The position numbers and the translations under genes were made by a program. A stretch of DNA of 16,037 bases, taken from contig JAJYPO010000032.1 in the NCBI GenBank assembly GCA_021795275.1, forward strand, positions 1-16,037, written 5' to 3'. This DNA comes from Nitrospirota bacterium (lineage in GTDB: Bacteria > Nitrospirota_A > Leptospirillia > Leptospirillales > Leptospirillaceae). Positions 1 to 6,741 of this stretch are shown piece by piece. The first letter of the stretch is position 1, and every line of letters starts with the position of its first letter. The notes under the pieces were generated by a model. That model made no database searches and was not told the DNA's origin. It saw only the letters and a list, made by a program, of their open reading frames with translations.

Positions 1-161
1 GGCCTCTTCCGCCCACACATCGGACATTCTGGCCGGCTGTTCTTTCGGGGAAGGATCTCCACAATCACCGTCGCTTTCCCGAAGGATTCCTTCACCCAGG
101 TTTTGCCAAACACAAAGGACTTGAACTCCTCCATGCGATTGAGTAGGGTTTTAATGAGCAT
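1..161 (-). CDS. ISL3-family transposase, N-terminal part (runs off the window)
   Basis: Read on the minus strand from the ATG at 161-159, the frame stays open to the window edge and gives about 53 residues. They begin MLIKTLLNRMEEFKSFVFG and reach a CPMCGRK zinc-knuckle half. This opening, a short helix followed by a CxxC finger after a basic stretch, is typical of the DNA-binding N-terminus of ISL3-family DDE transposases, which bind the insertion-sequence ends and move the element. The catalytic part lies outside the window, so intactness cannot be judged. The element end should lie between 162 and about 255, because a truncated integrase begins there. I could not identify the terminal inverted repeat. 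Family assignment rests on the N-terminus alone. Confidence 0.6.
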   Translation of the reverse strand, partial: MLIKTLLNRMEEFKSFVFGKTWVKESFGKATVIVEILPRKNSRPECPMCGRKR

Positions 162-231
162 TGATCTTCCTTCAAGAGGGTTTCTGATTCGGGATAATCA
201 GTCTTACCATCAAAGGGAATCAATGCTCAAT
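154..231. repeat. Inverted repeats around the ISL3-like transposase start
   Basis: The sequence around the transposase start codon (TGAGCATTGATC, from 155) recurs inverted near 219-231 (GGAATCAATGCTCA). A smaller hairpin, CTGATT/AATCAG at 184-189 and 196-201, lies between. The block may be the subterminal or promoter end of the insertion sequence, or a regulatory hairpin over the start codon. The role is inferred; only the symmetry is seen. Confidence 0.35.
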
Positions 232-254
232 CTTTTTCCCACCTATTCTGTTCA

Positions 255-818
255 AGAGGCAAAAAAAGGATTCGTTGGTTAACAATGGATGAGGTCTCAA
301 AACTTCTTTCTTACCTTCCGGAGCACCAAGAACGGATTACTCGGTTTGCCCTTCTGACAGGACTCCGGCAGGGGAACATTTTATGGTTGGAATGGTCTCA
401 GGTGGATCTGCCCCGCAAAGCCCTATGGATCCATGCAGACGAGGCAAAAGGTAGAAAAGCGATCGGGATTCCCATCCCCGATGAGGCGGTTTCCCTCCTG
501 AAGGAACTAAAAGGACAGCATTCACGTTGGGTCTTTACCTACAAAGGGAACCGAATTAACCAGATCAACACCTTGGCCTGGCGTAAGGCGCTCAAGAAAG
601 CCAACATCAAAGGCTTCAGATGGCATGATCTTCGTCACTGCTGGGCCTCATGGCATGTCCAGAGCGGGACACCGCTCTATGTTCTGAAGGAACTCGGAGG
701 ATGGGAGTCAATGGAGATGGTGATGCGATACGAGCACTTGTCTTCTGAGCACCTCGCACCTTATGTCCAGAAGAAGGAAATTGTCACGAATCTGTCACGG
801 ACGCTCAAAGTCGTTTGA
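255..818 (+). pseudogene. 5'-truncated tyrosine integrase (catalytic domain only)
   Basis: The open part contains a tyrosine-recombinase catalytic domain: TGLRQGN (first Arg), WHDLRHCWASW (HxxR), LGGWES (Trp in the second-His position) and MRYEHLS (Tyr nucleophile). About 177 residues follow the internal ATG at 285. The frame is already open from about 255 with SRGKKRIRWLT, which in XerC-like phage integrases is the link between the core-binding and catalytic domains. The N-terminal domains are therefore missing, apparently cut by the ISL3-like element upstream. The stop lies only 8 bp before the 50-bp attachment repeat at 827, as expected if it is the integrase of an older element that used the same tRNA-Lys site. 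It differs clearly from the intact integrase at 1080. Activity is unlikely. Confidence 0.75.
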
Positions 819-826
819 GCTAAGTG

Positions 827-876
827 ATGGTGGGCCGAGGGAGGATCGAACTCCCAACCCGCTGATTAAGAGTCAG
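827..876 (-). repeat. attL: displaced 3' fragment of tRNA-Lys (50-bp direct repeat, left copy)
   Basis: These 50 bp are identical to 10511-10560 and hold the minus-strand tRNA 3' end (CCA, acceptor strand, T-arm, variable region, anticodon strand). Beyond 876 the sequence departs from the tRNA, so this copy is a fragment. It is the left boundary of the integrated element. The identity was checked base by base; the attachment role is inferred from integrase adjacency and the tRNA context. Confidence 0.88.
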
Positions 877-882
877 TGGTTC

Positions 883-893
883 CCTTGTACCGG
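883..893 (+). promoter_or_regulatory. Candidate integrase arm-type site L1
   Basis: CCTTGTACCGG, 6 bp inside the left repeat. It is one of six copies of an 11-bp motif (consensus YMTTGTACVGS) found near the two element ends. The role as an integrase arm or excisionase site is inferred from position and repetition. Confidence 0.5.
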
Positions 894-917
894 GAGATGG
901 ATTGAGATAGAAATTCA

Positions 918-945
918 TTGACAATACAGAAGAATATGGGATACT
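918..945 (+). promoter_or_regulatory. Putative integrase promoter
   Basis: A perfect -35 box TTGACA (918-923) is followed after 16 bp by GATACT (940-945), which matches 4 of 6 bases of the -10 consensus. It points at the integrase, whose ATG is at 1080. Three candidate arm-type motifs lie between it and the start codon, so binding of integrase or a partner there could repress transcription. The prediction is from consensus only. Confidence 0.5.
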
Positions 946-990
946 GAGTCAGTGGGTAATAGACGAAAATAGCCACATTTTGATCCTGTT

Positions 991-1012
991 CCTTGTACCG
1001 GCCTTGTACAGG
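991..1012 (+). promoter_or_regulatory. Candidate arm-type site pair L2/L3
   Basis: Two 11-bp motifs lie head to tail with no gap: CCTTGTACCGG (991-1001) and CCTTGTACAGG (1002-1012). The right end of the element has the same zero-spaced pairing at 10445-10466. Such paired repeats suit cooperative integrase or excisionase binding. Confidence 0.55.
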
Positions 1013-1056
1013 ATTGTTCATAAAAACAAGGCCAGACATGGAACTTTAAAATCCTG

Positions 1057-1067
1057 CCTTGTACAGG
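1057..1067 (+). promoter_or_regulatory. Candidate arm-type site L4 overlapping the integrase ribosome site
   Basis: CCTTGTACAGG at 1057-1067 runs into AGGAGAGGGG, the Shine-Dalgarno of the integrase. It also contains the TTG at 1059 that extends the integrase frame. The coincidence argues that the TTG is part of a protein-binding site and not the start codon. Confidence 0.45.
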
Positions 1068-1079
1068 AGAGGGGAAAAA

Positions 1080-2246
1080 ATGGAAAAGATCATTTCCTTC
1101 ACCAGGACGAATATCGAAAAAATCCCGGTCCCGAAGAAGAGAACCCGTTATCGGGATACGGAAAAGCCCGGTCTGTACCTCGACATTCTCCCATCGGGGA
1201 CGAAAGTCTTCCGGTGGATCAAATGGATTGACCGGAGAGTGGAATCCGTCCTGATCGGATCCTTCCCGGGAACGAAGCCGGAAACGGCCAGGGAACGCGC
1301 GGAAGAACTAAACGCGCAGGCGACCATGGGGATCAATCCGGCCAGCGAGAAACGGAAGAAGAAGGCCGCCGTCACCTTTAGGGAAGTCTTCGACGCATGG
1401 CTTTCCGAAGCAAAGGATCGGGAAAAGAAGACATGGGACGAGGATGAACGGCGTTACAAGAGGCACATGTCCACCTTGATCAAGACTCCCCCTGCCGAAA
1501 TCACCCGCGAAGAGATCAAGCGTCTTCACGGAAAGATCAAGAACGGTTCCGGCCTCTACGAAGCCAACCGGACTCTTGCGCTGATCCGGACGGTTCTTTC
1601 GTGGGGCATCCGGGAGTATGCGTGGATGTTCCCCAACCCGGCGGCGGGAATCCGGATGTTCCGGGAGGAAAAGAGGGACCGTTGGCTCGAACCCCACGAG
1701 ATCCCCCGATTCTTCGAGGCCGTGAACGCAGAACCGAACCCGGAGATCCGGGACTTCGTTCTAATGGCGTTGCTGACGGGAGCGCGAAGAACGAATGTCC
1801 TTGAAATGGTCTGGAAGGATCTGGACCTTGAATCTGGCCGATGGAGAATCCCCGAGACGAAGGCGGGAGAACCCCAGGTCGTGCCCCTTCACCCGGTCGC
1901 CCTTGAGATCCTGAAAGCCCGGCGGGAAACGGTATCCGGATTCTTCGTCTTCCCCGGCACAGGACGGAGCGGACACCTTGAGGAGCCCAAGACGGGATGG
2001 AAGCGCATTCTGGACCGGGCAGGAATCGAGGATCTTCGGATTCACGATCTGAGACGCACGCTCGGATCATGGCTGGCGACCCAGGGGGAAAGTCTTCTCC
2101 TGATCGGAAAGACCCTCGGGCACAAGTCCCAGGGGTCCACGGCGACCTATTCCCGGTTGGCGGTCGATCCTGTCCGGGCGGCCATGACCAAGGCGATTGA
2201 CCGAATGCTCGAACAAACATCAAACGTTCTGCCGATAGCGAAATAA
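1080..2246 (+). CDS. int: P4-type tyrosine integrase of the tRNA-Lys element
   Basis: A 388-residue site-specific recombinase that would integrate and excise the element at tRNA-Lys. The N-terminal ~80 residues form the arm-binding region typical of P4-like integrases ([18 protein letters not shown], then a basic strand and helix). A SAM-like core-binding domain runs from about residue 95 to 190. The catalytic domain has every expected residue: Arg236 (TGARR), Lys261 (ETKAG), His322 and Arg325 (HDLRR), His348 (LGHKS) and nucleophile Tyr357 (TATYSR). I place the start at ATG 1080 because AGGAGAGGGG lies 6-9 bp upstream; an in-frame TTG at 1059 sits inside an 11-bp repeat. It points away from attL into the element and ends 16 bp before hicB. 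It is full length and looks active. Unusually, it sits at the end away from the intact tRNA. Confidence 0.93.
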   Translation: MEKIISFTRTNIEKIPVPKKRTRYRDTEKPGLYLDILPSGTKVFRWIKWIDRRVESVLIGSFPGTKPETARERAEELNAQATMGINPASEKRKKKAAVTFREVFDAWLSEAKDREKKTWDEDERRYKRHMSTLIKTPPAEITREEIKRLHGKIKNGSGLYEANRTLALIRTVLSWGIREYAWMFPNPAAGIRMFREEKRDRWLEPHEIPRFFEAVNAEPNPEIRDFVLMALLTGARRTNVLEMVWKDLDLESGRWRIPETKAGEPQVVPLHPVALEILKARRETVSGFFVFPGTGRSGHLEEPKTGWKRILDRAGIEDLRIHDLRRTLGSWLATQGESLLLIGKTLGHKSQGSTATYSRLAVDPVRAAMTKAIDRMLEQTSNVLPIAK

Positions 2247-2262
2247 CCCCAAAGGAGAAGTC

Positions 2263-2466
2263 ATGAAAATCAAGATCGTTGTCCACCAAGCGGAAGAAGG
2301 AGGATTCTGGGCGGAGGTCCCCTCGTTGCCGGGATGCGCCACCCAGGGAGAAACCTTTGAAGAATTGCTTGAGAACATATATGAGGCCGTCGAACTTTAC
2401 CTTTCCGTGGACGTGACCCCTCCCGAGCTGGACAAACATTCCCGGGTCATGGAAATAGCCATATGA
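2263..2466 (+). CDS. hicB: HicB-family antitoxin
   Basis: A 67-residue protein with the partial RNase H-like fold of HicB antitoxins: a first strand ([23 protein letters not shown]), the turn [10 protein letters not shown], then the helix [13 protein letters not shown]. It has no added DNA-binding domain, so it is a minimal HicB that would bind and neutralise the HicA encoded next. The Shine-Dalgarno AAGGAG (2252-2257) is well placed. Its stop overlaps the hicA start (ATGA), indicating translational coupling. The order antitoxin-toxin is one of the two known hic arrangements. It probably acts as an addiction module stabilising the element; with no DNA-binding domain in HicB, self-repression may need another protein. 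Confidence 0.88.
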   Translation: MKIKIVVHQAEEGGFWAEVPSLPGCATQGETFEELLENIYEAVELYLSVDVTPPELDKHSRVMEIAI

Positions 2467-2666
2467 AGGCAATTTCCGGAAAAGATTTCATCAGGATGAT
2501 CGAGAAAAAAGGTTGGAAACTCCTAAGGATTCAAGGAAGTCACCATATCTTCGGAAAAGAAGGGAGTCGGATCCGGATTGTTGTTCCCGTTCATGGAAAC
2601 CATCCCCTCAAGATCGGGCTCTTGAACCATCTGGCCAAACTTGCCGGAATTGTGACGGAGGAATAA
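2463..2666 (+). CDS. hicA: HicA-family mRNA interferase toxin
   Basis: A 67-residue HicA toxin with the small double-stranded-RNA-binding-like fold. It starts [14 protein letters not shown], continues [11 protein letters not shown] with the conserved His pair (27-28, one of them catalytic), and closes with [23 protein letters not shown], the family's best-conserved C-terminal signature. HicA toxins are translation-linked ribonucleases that cleave mRNA and arrest growth until neutralised by HicB. The length is normal and the key residues are present, so activity is expected. The start overlaps the hicB stop by 4 bp; a second HicB-like gene follows after 2 bp, making it flanked by antitoxin-like genes on both sides. 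Confidence 0.9.
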   Translation: MKAISGKDFIRMIEKKGWKLLRIQGSHHIFGKEGSRIRIVVPVHGNHPLKIGLLNHLAKLAGIVTEE

Positions 2667-2668
2667 CG

Positions 2669-2881
2669 ATGCACAAATACGAAGTCATTCTCTACTGGAG
2701 CAATGCGGACCAGGCGTTTGTGGCCGAGGTTCCGGAACTGCCGGAATGCGCGGCCCACGGGAATACGAGCGAAGAGGCATTGAAGAATGTTCAGGACGCC
2801 ATGACGCTATGGCTCGACGTGGCAAAGTCCCAGGGGGATCCTATTCCCGAGCCCAGGGGAAGAAGGCTGACGCATGCCTGA
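2669..2881 (+). CDS. Second HicB-like antitoxin domain protein
   Basis: A 70-residue protein that again has the HicB pattern: KYEVILYWSNADQAFVAEVPELPECAAHGNTSEEALKNVQDAMTLWL, then a short Pro-rich tail. It is clearly related in pattern to the HicB at 2263 but diverged (LPEC for LPGC, a longer first loop), so it is not a recent copy. Start ATG 2669 has GGAGGAATAAC in front of it, and the preceding hicA stop is adjacent. No second hicA is visible; the next gene overlaps it by 8 bp and is not HicA-like. It may protect against a HicA encoded elsewhere, or assist the local one. The family call is firm; the role is open. Confidence 0.8.
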   Translation: MHKYEVILYWSNADQAFVAEVPELPECAAHGNTSEEALKNVQDAMTLWLDVAKSQGDPIPEPRGRRLTHA

Positions 2882-3473
2882 CTCCCTCCCGTCATTGTCT
2901 TGGTATTTGAAAAATCCTGAATTGGTCCATGAAATGATCGGCAAGATTCTGAACCTGATCGAAAGTCAGGGGATAGAGGTTCCAGAAACAGCACGGTTCG
3001 AATTTCTGGATCTGATCGGTGTGGGCCAGCGGTGGATCAACGCCCCCGAGGAAACGAAAAAGAAAATAAGGAAATATCGGACTCTTCTCCAAAATGCCCG
3101 CGACTATAGAGACTCCCTCACGATCACATGGGATTCCGACGAGGGGCCGATCCGCCTGAACTACCCAAATTCCATCCCCCTCTTGACGGACCATCTTGAC
3201 GAGATGATCGAGGATTGCGACGAGATCCTTGGGACGAAGGAGCCCACCCGGTATCCCCGCCGGAAGATCATCGAGGACGTGCTGGCCCTCTGGATCAAGT
3301 ACACCGGCAAGACCCCGCAGAAATGTGCGATTCAGCCCTCCTCCCATTCCGAAGACAAGGAGGCCCCACCCTACACTCTGTGCCGTCTCGTCCTGACGGC
3401 TATTGAAGATTGCAAGGATTCCGGAGACTTTCGACGGTTCTATGAAAGGGCCGTTGCACCCATCCTGAAGTAA
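2874..3473 (+). CDS. Uncharacterised 199-residue protein
   Basis: I do not recognise this family. The product is soluble, charged and mostly helical by composition, with no signal peptide or membrane segment. A helical N-terminal half (LVHEMIGKILNLIESQGIEV, then a Lys-rich stretch KKKIRKYR) leads to an acidic middle (HLDEMIEDCDEIL) and a C-terminal part containing PRRKIIEDVLALWIKYTGK. No catalytic or metal-binding motif stands out. It overlaps the second hicB-like gene by 8 bp, so it is probably the last gene of the int-hic transcript. A role as regulator or as cargo protected by the hic cassette would be a guess. The overlap and codon pattern support a real gene. Confidence 0.72.
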   Translation: MPDSLPSLSWYLKNPELVHEMIGKILNLIESQGIEVPETARFEFLDLIGVGQRWINAPEETKKKIRKYRTLLQNARDYRDSLTITWDSDEGPIRLNYPNSIPLLTDHLDEMIEDCDEILGTKEPTRYPRRKIIEDVLALWIKYTGKTPQKCAIQPSSHSEDKEAPPYTLCRLVLTAIEDCKDSGDFRRFYERAVAPILK

Positions 3474-3599
3474 CTCCCGCTTCTCTCCCAAAACGCCCCG
3501 AAAAATACCAAAGTTTGGCAGATTATCTAACTCCATCAATGAATTGTATGCTGAAAACGTAAGGATAAACCAGCTACAAATTCAAAGATGGAGGATTCA

Positions 3600-3791
3600 A
3601 TGGAAACTTTGCTCAGCAACGAAAAAGCCGCCGATTTTTTGGGAGTCGCCTCTTCGACGCTTCCAAGATGGAGATGGAGCAGAACTGGCCCGCCATTTCT
3701 TCGGGTGGGGCGTTCGATTCGGTATCGCGTTGAGGATCTTCAGTCTTGGCTCGAATCACGCAGGGTCGAGACGAAGGACCAAGCCGAATGA
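3600..3791 (+). CDS. AlpA/excisionase-like helix-turn-helix protein
   Basis: A 63-residue winged helix-turn-helix protein of the MerR/AlpA/excisionase superfamily: LLSNEKAADFLGVASSTLPRWRW (helix-turn-helix), GPPFLRVGRSIRYRVEDLQSWL (the wing and last helix). In P4-like elements AlpA-type proteins activate integrase expression or act as the directionality factor for excision. Start ATG 3600 is chosen because GGAGG at 3590-3594 is spaced 5 bp before it; an in-frame ATG at 3588 overlaps that site. Its stop overlaps the primase start (ATGA), so it leads the replication operon. The inverted or paired 11-bp motifs at the element ends are possible targets. Confidence 0.85.
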   Translation: METLLSNEKAADFLGVASSTLPRWRWSRTGPPFLRVGRSIRYRVEDLQSWLESRRVETKDQAE

Positions 3792-4708
3792 CCGCCTCCG
3801 CATTGGCCGAGTTCCTGGAAGGCCGGAAAGAGGGCCACGAATGGCGTTGCCGGTGCCCGAGCCACAATGGCCGCTCCCTTTCCGTCACCGAAAAAGACGG
3901 AAAGCTCCTGGTGACGTGCCGGGGCGGATGCTCCCAAGAAACAGTGTTGTCAGAGCTAAAACGCCTTGGGCTTTGGGGTCCGGGAGAGATATCACCCCGT
4001 GACTCGTCACAGACTCCGGAGGAATCCCCCCGAGACACGGAACGAAAGGCAGACAGGACCTCTCAGATGTGGGAAGAGTCCCATCCTATCGAACCCGGCG
4101 ATCAGGCCCATCGATACTTGGCCGGAAGAGGAATAACCCTGAACACCTGGCCGGATGACTTGAGGTGTCACCCGGCCCTCGCCTATTGGGAAGTCAATGA
4201 TGCCGGAAAGCCTGTTCTGCTTGGACGCTGGCCGTGTTTGCTGGCCGTCGTGCGGAGCCCACAGGGGAGGCCAGTTGCCCTGCATCGAACCTATGTCACT
4301 GACGACGGACACAAGGCCCCGGTCGAGGCTCCAAAGAAAATCATGAAGGTTGAGGACCTGGCAGGCTCAGCAGTCAGGCTATTTCCTCAGAAAGACGGCC
4401 TCCTCGCGGTCGCGGAAGGGATCGAGGACGCACTGAGCGCATGGGTTCTCTGGCAGGTTCCCTGTTGGGCGGCACTCGGGACAAGTGGCCTCAAGGGGTT
4501 TGAGCCCCCCGAGGAGGTCCGGGAGCTATTGATATTCGCTGACAGGGACGAGAACGGAGCGGGGCAGAAAGCGGCATGGGCTCTGCAAGACAGGATGGAA
4601 GAAATAGGAAGAGCCGTTCGGGTATTGGCACCCGAGGACGGCTCAAAGGATCTTAACGCTTATCTGCTTGCGAGGCAGGGAGCCATCATGCAGGAGACAA
4701 TACGATGA
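3788..4708 (+). CDS. DNA primase-like protein with CHC2-type zinc finger and Toprim domain
   Basis: A 306-residue phage/plasmid-type primase. The N-terminal zinc ribbon has C23-x2-H26 and C44-x3-C48 (CPSH...CRGGC), the CHC2 pattern for DNA binding. A middle region (about 95-190) contains HRYLAGRGI and the strand LLAVVRSPQGRPVALHRTYVT common in these proteins. The Toprim domain follows: AEGIEDALSAW with Glu210, and FADRDENG with Asp252 and Asp254, the metal-binding acidic set. It would make RNA primers for element replication in the cytoplasm. The gene overlaps both neighbours by ATGA junctions, so AlpA, primase and the ATPase are made together. No helicase domain is present; that function may be supplied by the next gene. 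An unrelated Toprim nuclease role is less likely given the zinc finger. Confidence 0.87.
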   Translation: MTASALAEFLEGRKEGHEWRCRCPSHNGRSLSVTEKDGKLLVTCRGGCSQETVLSELKRLGLWGPGEISPRDSSQTPEESPRDTERKADRTSQMWEESHPIEPGDQAHRYLAGRGITLNTWPDDLRCHPALAYWEVNDAGKPVLLGRWPCLLAVVRSPQGRPVALHRTYVTDDGHKAPVEAPKKIMKVEDLAGSAVRLFPQKDGLLAVAEGIEDALSAWVLWQVPCWAALGTSGLKGFEPPEEVRELLIFADRDENGAGQKAAWALQDRMEEIGRAVRVLAPEDGSKDLNAYLLARQGAIMQETIR

Positions 4709-6003
4709 CTCAAGGAGATTTTACCACAGAAAATCCACCTGGAACCGAAGAACTTGAGCCGCCGGAGATTCCCGTGAGACATTGGCCCACTTCGATCCAG
4801 TTTAACGAATTCGGCAACGCCGGGAGGATCGCCATTCTCTGTTCACAAGGAACGGAGATCGATCCGCACGCGATCCTTTTCAGCCTGCTGGAGGTCGCGG
4901 GGGCCGTGATCGGACCGAACATTCATCTATTTGTTGGGGAAACGCGCCATTACTGCCGATTGTTCTCCGTTCTGGTAGGCGCATCCTCCCGAGGCCGTAA
5001 GGGATCATCAGTAGGACCGATTCTGAGCGTTTTCAACGATCTACGGGAGGACTTCCAAGCTATCCGTTCGAGCGGCCCCCTGTCTTCTGGGGAGGGGCTT
5101 TTGTGGCGCATTCGGGACGCTTCGGAGGAAGTCGATAAAGAGGGAATGCCCATAGCTTCAGGGGTGGACGACAAACGGCTCCTCATTCTGGACGGCGAGT
5201 TTGCGGCGGCTCTCCGGGCCATGAAACGGGAGTCGAACACCCTGAGCGCGGTCCTCCGGAGTGCCTGGGACGATGGGAATATCGCTCCCCTCACGAAAAC
5301 CAGACCCGTCAAAGTGACAGACGGCCATATATGTTTCGTGTCCCATATCACGCAAGCCGAATTGTCCGCTTGTCTCAGCGAGACGGACGCCCTCAACGGT
5401 TTTGCGAACCGCATCCTATGGATTTGTACCCGGAGACAAGGTTCGGTCCCGTTTCCCGAGAGGCTTTCCAAGGAGTCCCGACAGGAGATCACGGCAATTC
5501 TTGAACGCACACTGAAAGTTGCGGAGCGAGCGCGGGAAATGGCGCTCACCCCCGAGGCTCGGGAAATATTCACAAAATCCTATCCGATTCTGACTCAAGA
5601 GCGTCCCGGCCTCTACGGAGCGGCGACCTCCAGAGCAGAAGCGCAAACCATGCGCATGGCAATGATTCTTTCCTTGATCGACGGCTCCCCATCTATTCGA
5701 CAGGAAGACATGATCCGGTCTCTTCACTGTTGGCGATATGCTGAGGAGTCTGCCCGCTTTATCTTTGGAGATCGTGAGCCGGATCAGCGGGCGAACAAGA
5801 TCTTGAAATACCTCCGGGACGGTGAGAAAACAACGACGCAGATCATTAATAACCTGTTCTCAAAAAATGGGACCGGGATCGCGGCGGTTTTGGAGCACTT
5901 GCAGGCGGTCGGCAAGATTACTTCACGGAAGAAACAAACTGGAAAAAAACCTGTCACATGGTGGAATTTACCAGAAAATACGGTAACGGATTTAACGGAC
6001 TAA
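4705..6003 (+). CDS. DUF3987-type ATPase/helicase-like replication protein
   Basis: A 432-residue protein with the layout of DUF3987 proteins, which often follow Toprim primases in satellites and plasmids. A Walker-A-like loop lies at about residues 92-101 (GASSRGRKGSS, Lys99), followed by SSGEGLLWRIRD, LLILDGEFAAALRAM (an acidic strand in the Walker-B position) and FVSHITQAELSACL. The C-terminal ~60 residues (RANKILKYLRDGEKTTTQIINNLF) read as a winged helix for DNA binding. The loop departs from the canonical GxxGxGKS, so ATP binding is inferred. It probably drives unwinding or origin activation with the primase. Its last codons form the left arm of a 73-bp palindrome, tying it to a candidate origin. 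Confidence 0.8.
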   Translation: MTQGDFTTENPPGTEELEPPEIPVRHWPTSIQFNEFGNAGRIAILCSQGTEIDPHAILFSLLEVAGAVIGPNIHLFVGETRHYCRLFSVLVGASSRGRKGSSVGPILSVFNDLREDFQAIRSSGPLSSGEGLLWRIRDASEEVDKEGMPIASGVDDKRLLILDGEFAAALRAMKRESNTLSAVLRSAWDDGNIAPLTKTRPVKVTDGHICFVSHITQAELSACLSETDALNGFANRILWICTRRQGSVPFPERLSKESRQEITAILERTLKVAERAREMALTPEAREIFTKSYPILTQERPGLYGAATSRAEAQTMRMAMILSLIDGSPSIRQEDMIRSLHCWRYAEESARFIFGDREPDQRANKILKYLRDGEKTTTQIINNLFSKNGTGIAAVLEHLQAVGKITSRKKQTGKKPVTWWNLPENTVTDLTD

Positions 6004-6051
6004 ACGGATTTATTGAATAACTCCGTAAATTCCGTTAATTCCGTATCCGTA
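5979..6051. repeat. 73-bp dyad-symmetric array of 9-bp repeats (candidate origin or operator)
   Basis: Left arm: ACGGATTTA (5986-5994), ACGGACTAA (5995-6003), ACGGATTTA (6004-6012), with an extra TACGG in front. Right arm: TCCGTAAAT (6022-6030), TCCGTTAAT (6031-6039), TCCGTATCC (6040-6048). CGG triplets begin at 5981, 5987, 5996 and 6005; CCG triplets at 6023, 6032, 6041 and 6047. The spacing 6-9-9 is mirrored as 9-9-6 about base 6015. Of 36 opposed pairs, 29 are complementary. The centre is AT-rich. It spans the end of the ATPase gene and the following gap. Iteron-type origin, regulator operator or strong RNA hairpin are all possible; no T-run marks it as a terminator. Confidence 0.75.
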
Positions 6052-6066
6052 AAAAGGGGGTTTTGG

Positions 6067-6456
6067 ATGGAATTCGGTGAATTTTTGACGATGCTCGAAA
6101 TGGACACGCACGGAATGGCCAAAAAAACCGATCCGGAGACCCCGGAACATCCTCCTCTACCTTCCCCATCCTCCGCGCCCGAAGAAGGGACCCTTCCAAG
6201 CCTCCGGGACGTGATCGAGGGGATGCTGGCCGATGGACCTCGGCCTTACAGCGAGATTCTGGAAGCTTGCGGGGGAAATGAAGATACCCTCCGGGAGACA
6301 ATCCGGGGATGGAGCGAGCTTGTGGCCTTCGATGACAAAGGGACGTGGACATGGGGAATCAGAAAATCCCGGTTCGACTTGCGAGGCCCCACGGAAAAGG
6401 TTGGCAAGGCTCGACAAACCCCTTCCGGGCTCTTTCGGAAAGGAACCAAATCATGA
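6067..6456 (+). CDS. Uncharacterised 129-residue protein after the replication genes
   Basis: I do not recognise the family. The start is set at ATG 6067 because AAGGGGG (6054-6060) is 6 bp upstream. A longer frame from TTG 6013 would only translate the palindromic repeat as Asn-Ser-Val runs. The N-terminal ~45 residues end in a Pro/Ser-rich linker (PEHPPLPSPSSAPEEG). A compact domain follows: LPSLRDVIEGMLADGPRPYSEILEACGGNEDTLRETIRGW, then AFDDKGTWTWGI. That order, helices then a beta hairpin ending in aromatic residues, looks like a winged helix, which would suit a DNA-binding partner of the primase and ATPase. It is coupled to the tiny membrane frame downstream by an ATGA overlap. Confidence 0.68.
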   Translation: MEFGEFLTMLEMDTHGMAKKTDPETPEHPPLPSPSSAPEEGTLPSLRDVIEGMLADGPRPYSEILEACGGNEDTLRETIRGWSELVAFDDKGTWTWGIRKSRFDLRGPTEKVGKARQTPSGLFRKGTKS

Positions 6457-6533
6457 AAGGTCAGATCATTTTCCTTCTCGCGGGGATTCTCTCGACATGG
6501 ATGTTTATCCGCCTGGGGAGGCCCCGCAAATAG
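6453..6533 (+). CDS. 26-residue single-span membrane peptide
   Basis: A short frame, MKGQIIFLLAGILSTWMFIRLGRPRK, starts at the ATGA overlap with the preceding gene. One hydrophobic helix (about residues 4-19) is followed by a basic tail, the usual topology of a small inner-membrane peptide with the C-terminus in the cytoplasm. The coupling overlap and clean topology favour translation. The role is unknown: small toxins, regulatory peptides and holin-like peptides all look like this. Size makes the call uncertain. Confidence 0.45.
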   Translation: MKGQIIFLLAGILSTWMFIRLGRPRK

Positions 6534-6563
6534 AAAGGCCCCCGTCTCACCGAGGATTTTTTC
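6516..6563 (+). terminator. Possible terminator after the replication operon
   Basis: GGGG and GCC of a GGGGAGGCC block can pair with a downstream GGCCCCC (to 6543), leaving an A-rich loop. A run of six T lies at 6558-6563. The T-run is about 15 bases after the stem, further than ideal. It shares a 17-bp segment with the 7404-7447 hairpin region. Confidence 0.3.
6536..6552 (+). repeat. 17-bp direct repeat, left copy (flanks the protease gene)
   Basis: AGGCCCCCGTCTCACCG here is identical to 7423-7439. The two copies bracket the protease gene and the gap before it, about 0.89 kb apart. They may be remnants of cassette acquisition or related transcription-control hairpins. Confidence 0.6.
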
Positions 6564-6689
6564 CCGGCGAATAGTGGGAAGACCCGTGAGAAAGGGGTGA
6601 GTAAAGGGTGAAAAGGACCGGAAACGACTGGATAACCTGAAAGCCGAGGGAGGAAAGAACGTCCTTCTGTTATCCTATCAACCCATTCG

Positions 6690-6713
6690 GGGGAAGAAAA
6701 GCATAATCCCCCT
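6690..6713 (+). promoter_or_regulatory. Small hairpin upstream of the protease gene
   Basis: GGGGG and CCCCC are separated by an AT-rich loop of about 14 bases. TTGACC directly after it could serve as a -35 box, but I see no convincing -10 before the ribosome site. The 6574-6741 gap holds no gene that I can support. Confidence 0.25.
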
Positions 6714-6741
6714 TGACCGTCATGTGCGAGAAGGAGAAAAG

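Noticed and set aside
1059..1079. TTG start extending the integrase by 7 residues
   Set aside because: The TTG lies inside an 11-bp repeated motif, and the ATG at 1080 has a better placed ribosome site.
1537..2472. Long minus-strand frame (311 residues) opposite the integrase
   Set aside because: It is a shadow of the integrase gene: Pro/Arg/Ser-rich with no domain, while the plus strand has every integrase catalytic residue.
6013..6066. TTG start for the 129-residue gene, giving an Asn-Ser-Val repeat N-terminus
   Set aside because: That stretch is the right arm of the DNA palindrome; ATG 6067 has a good ribosome site.
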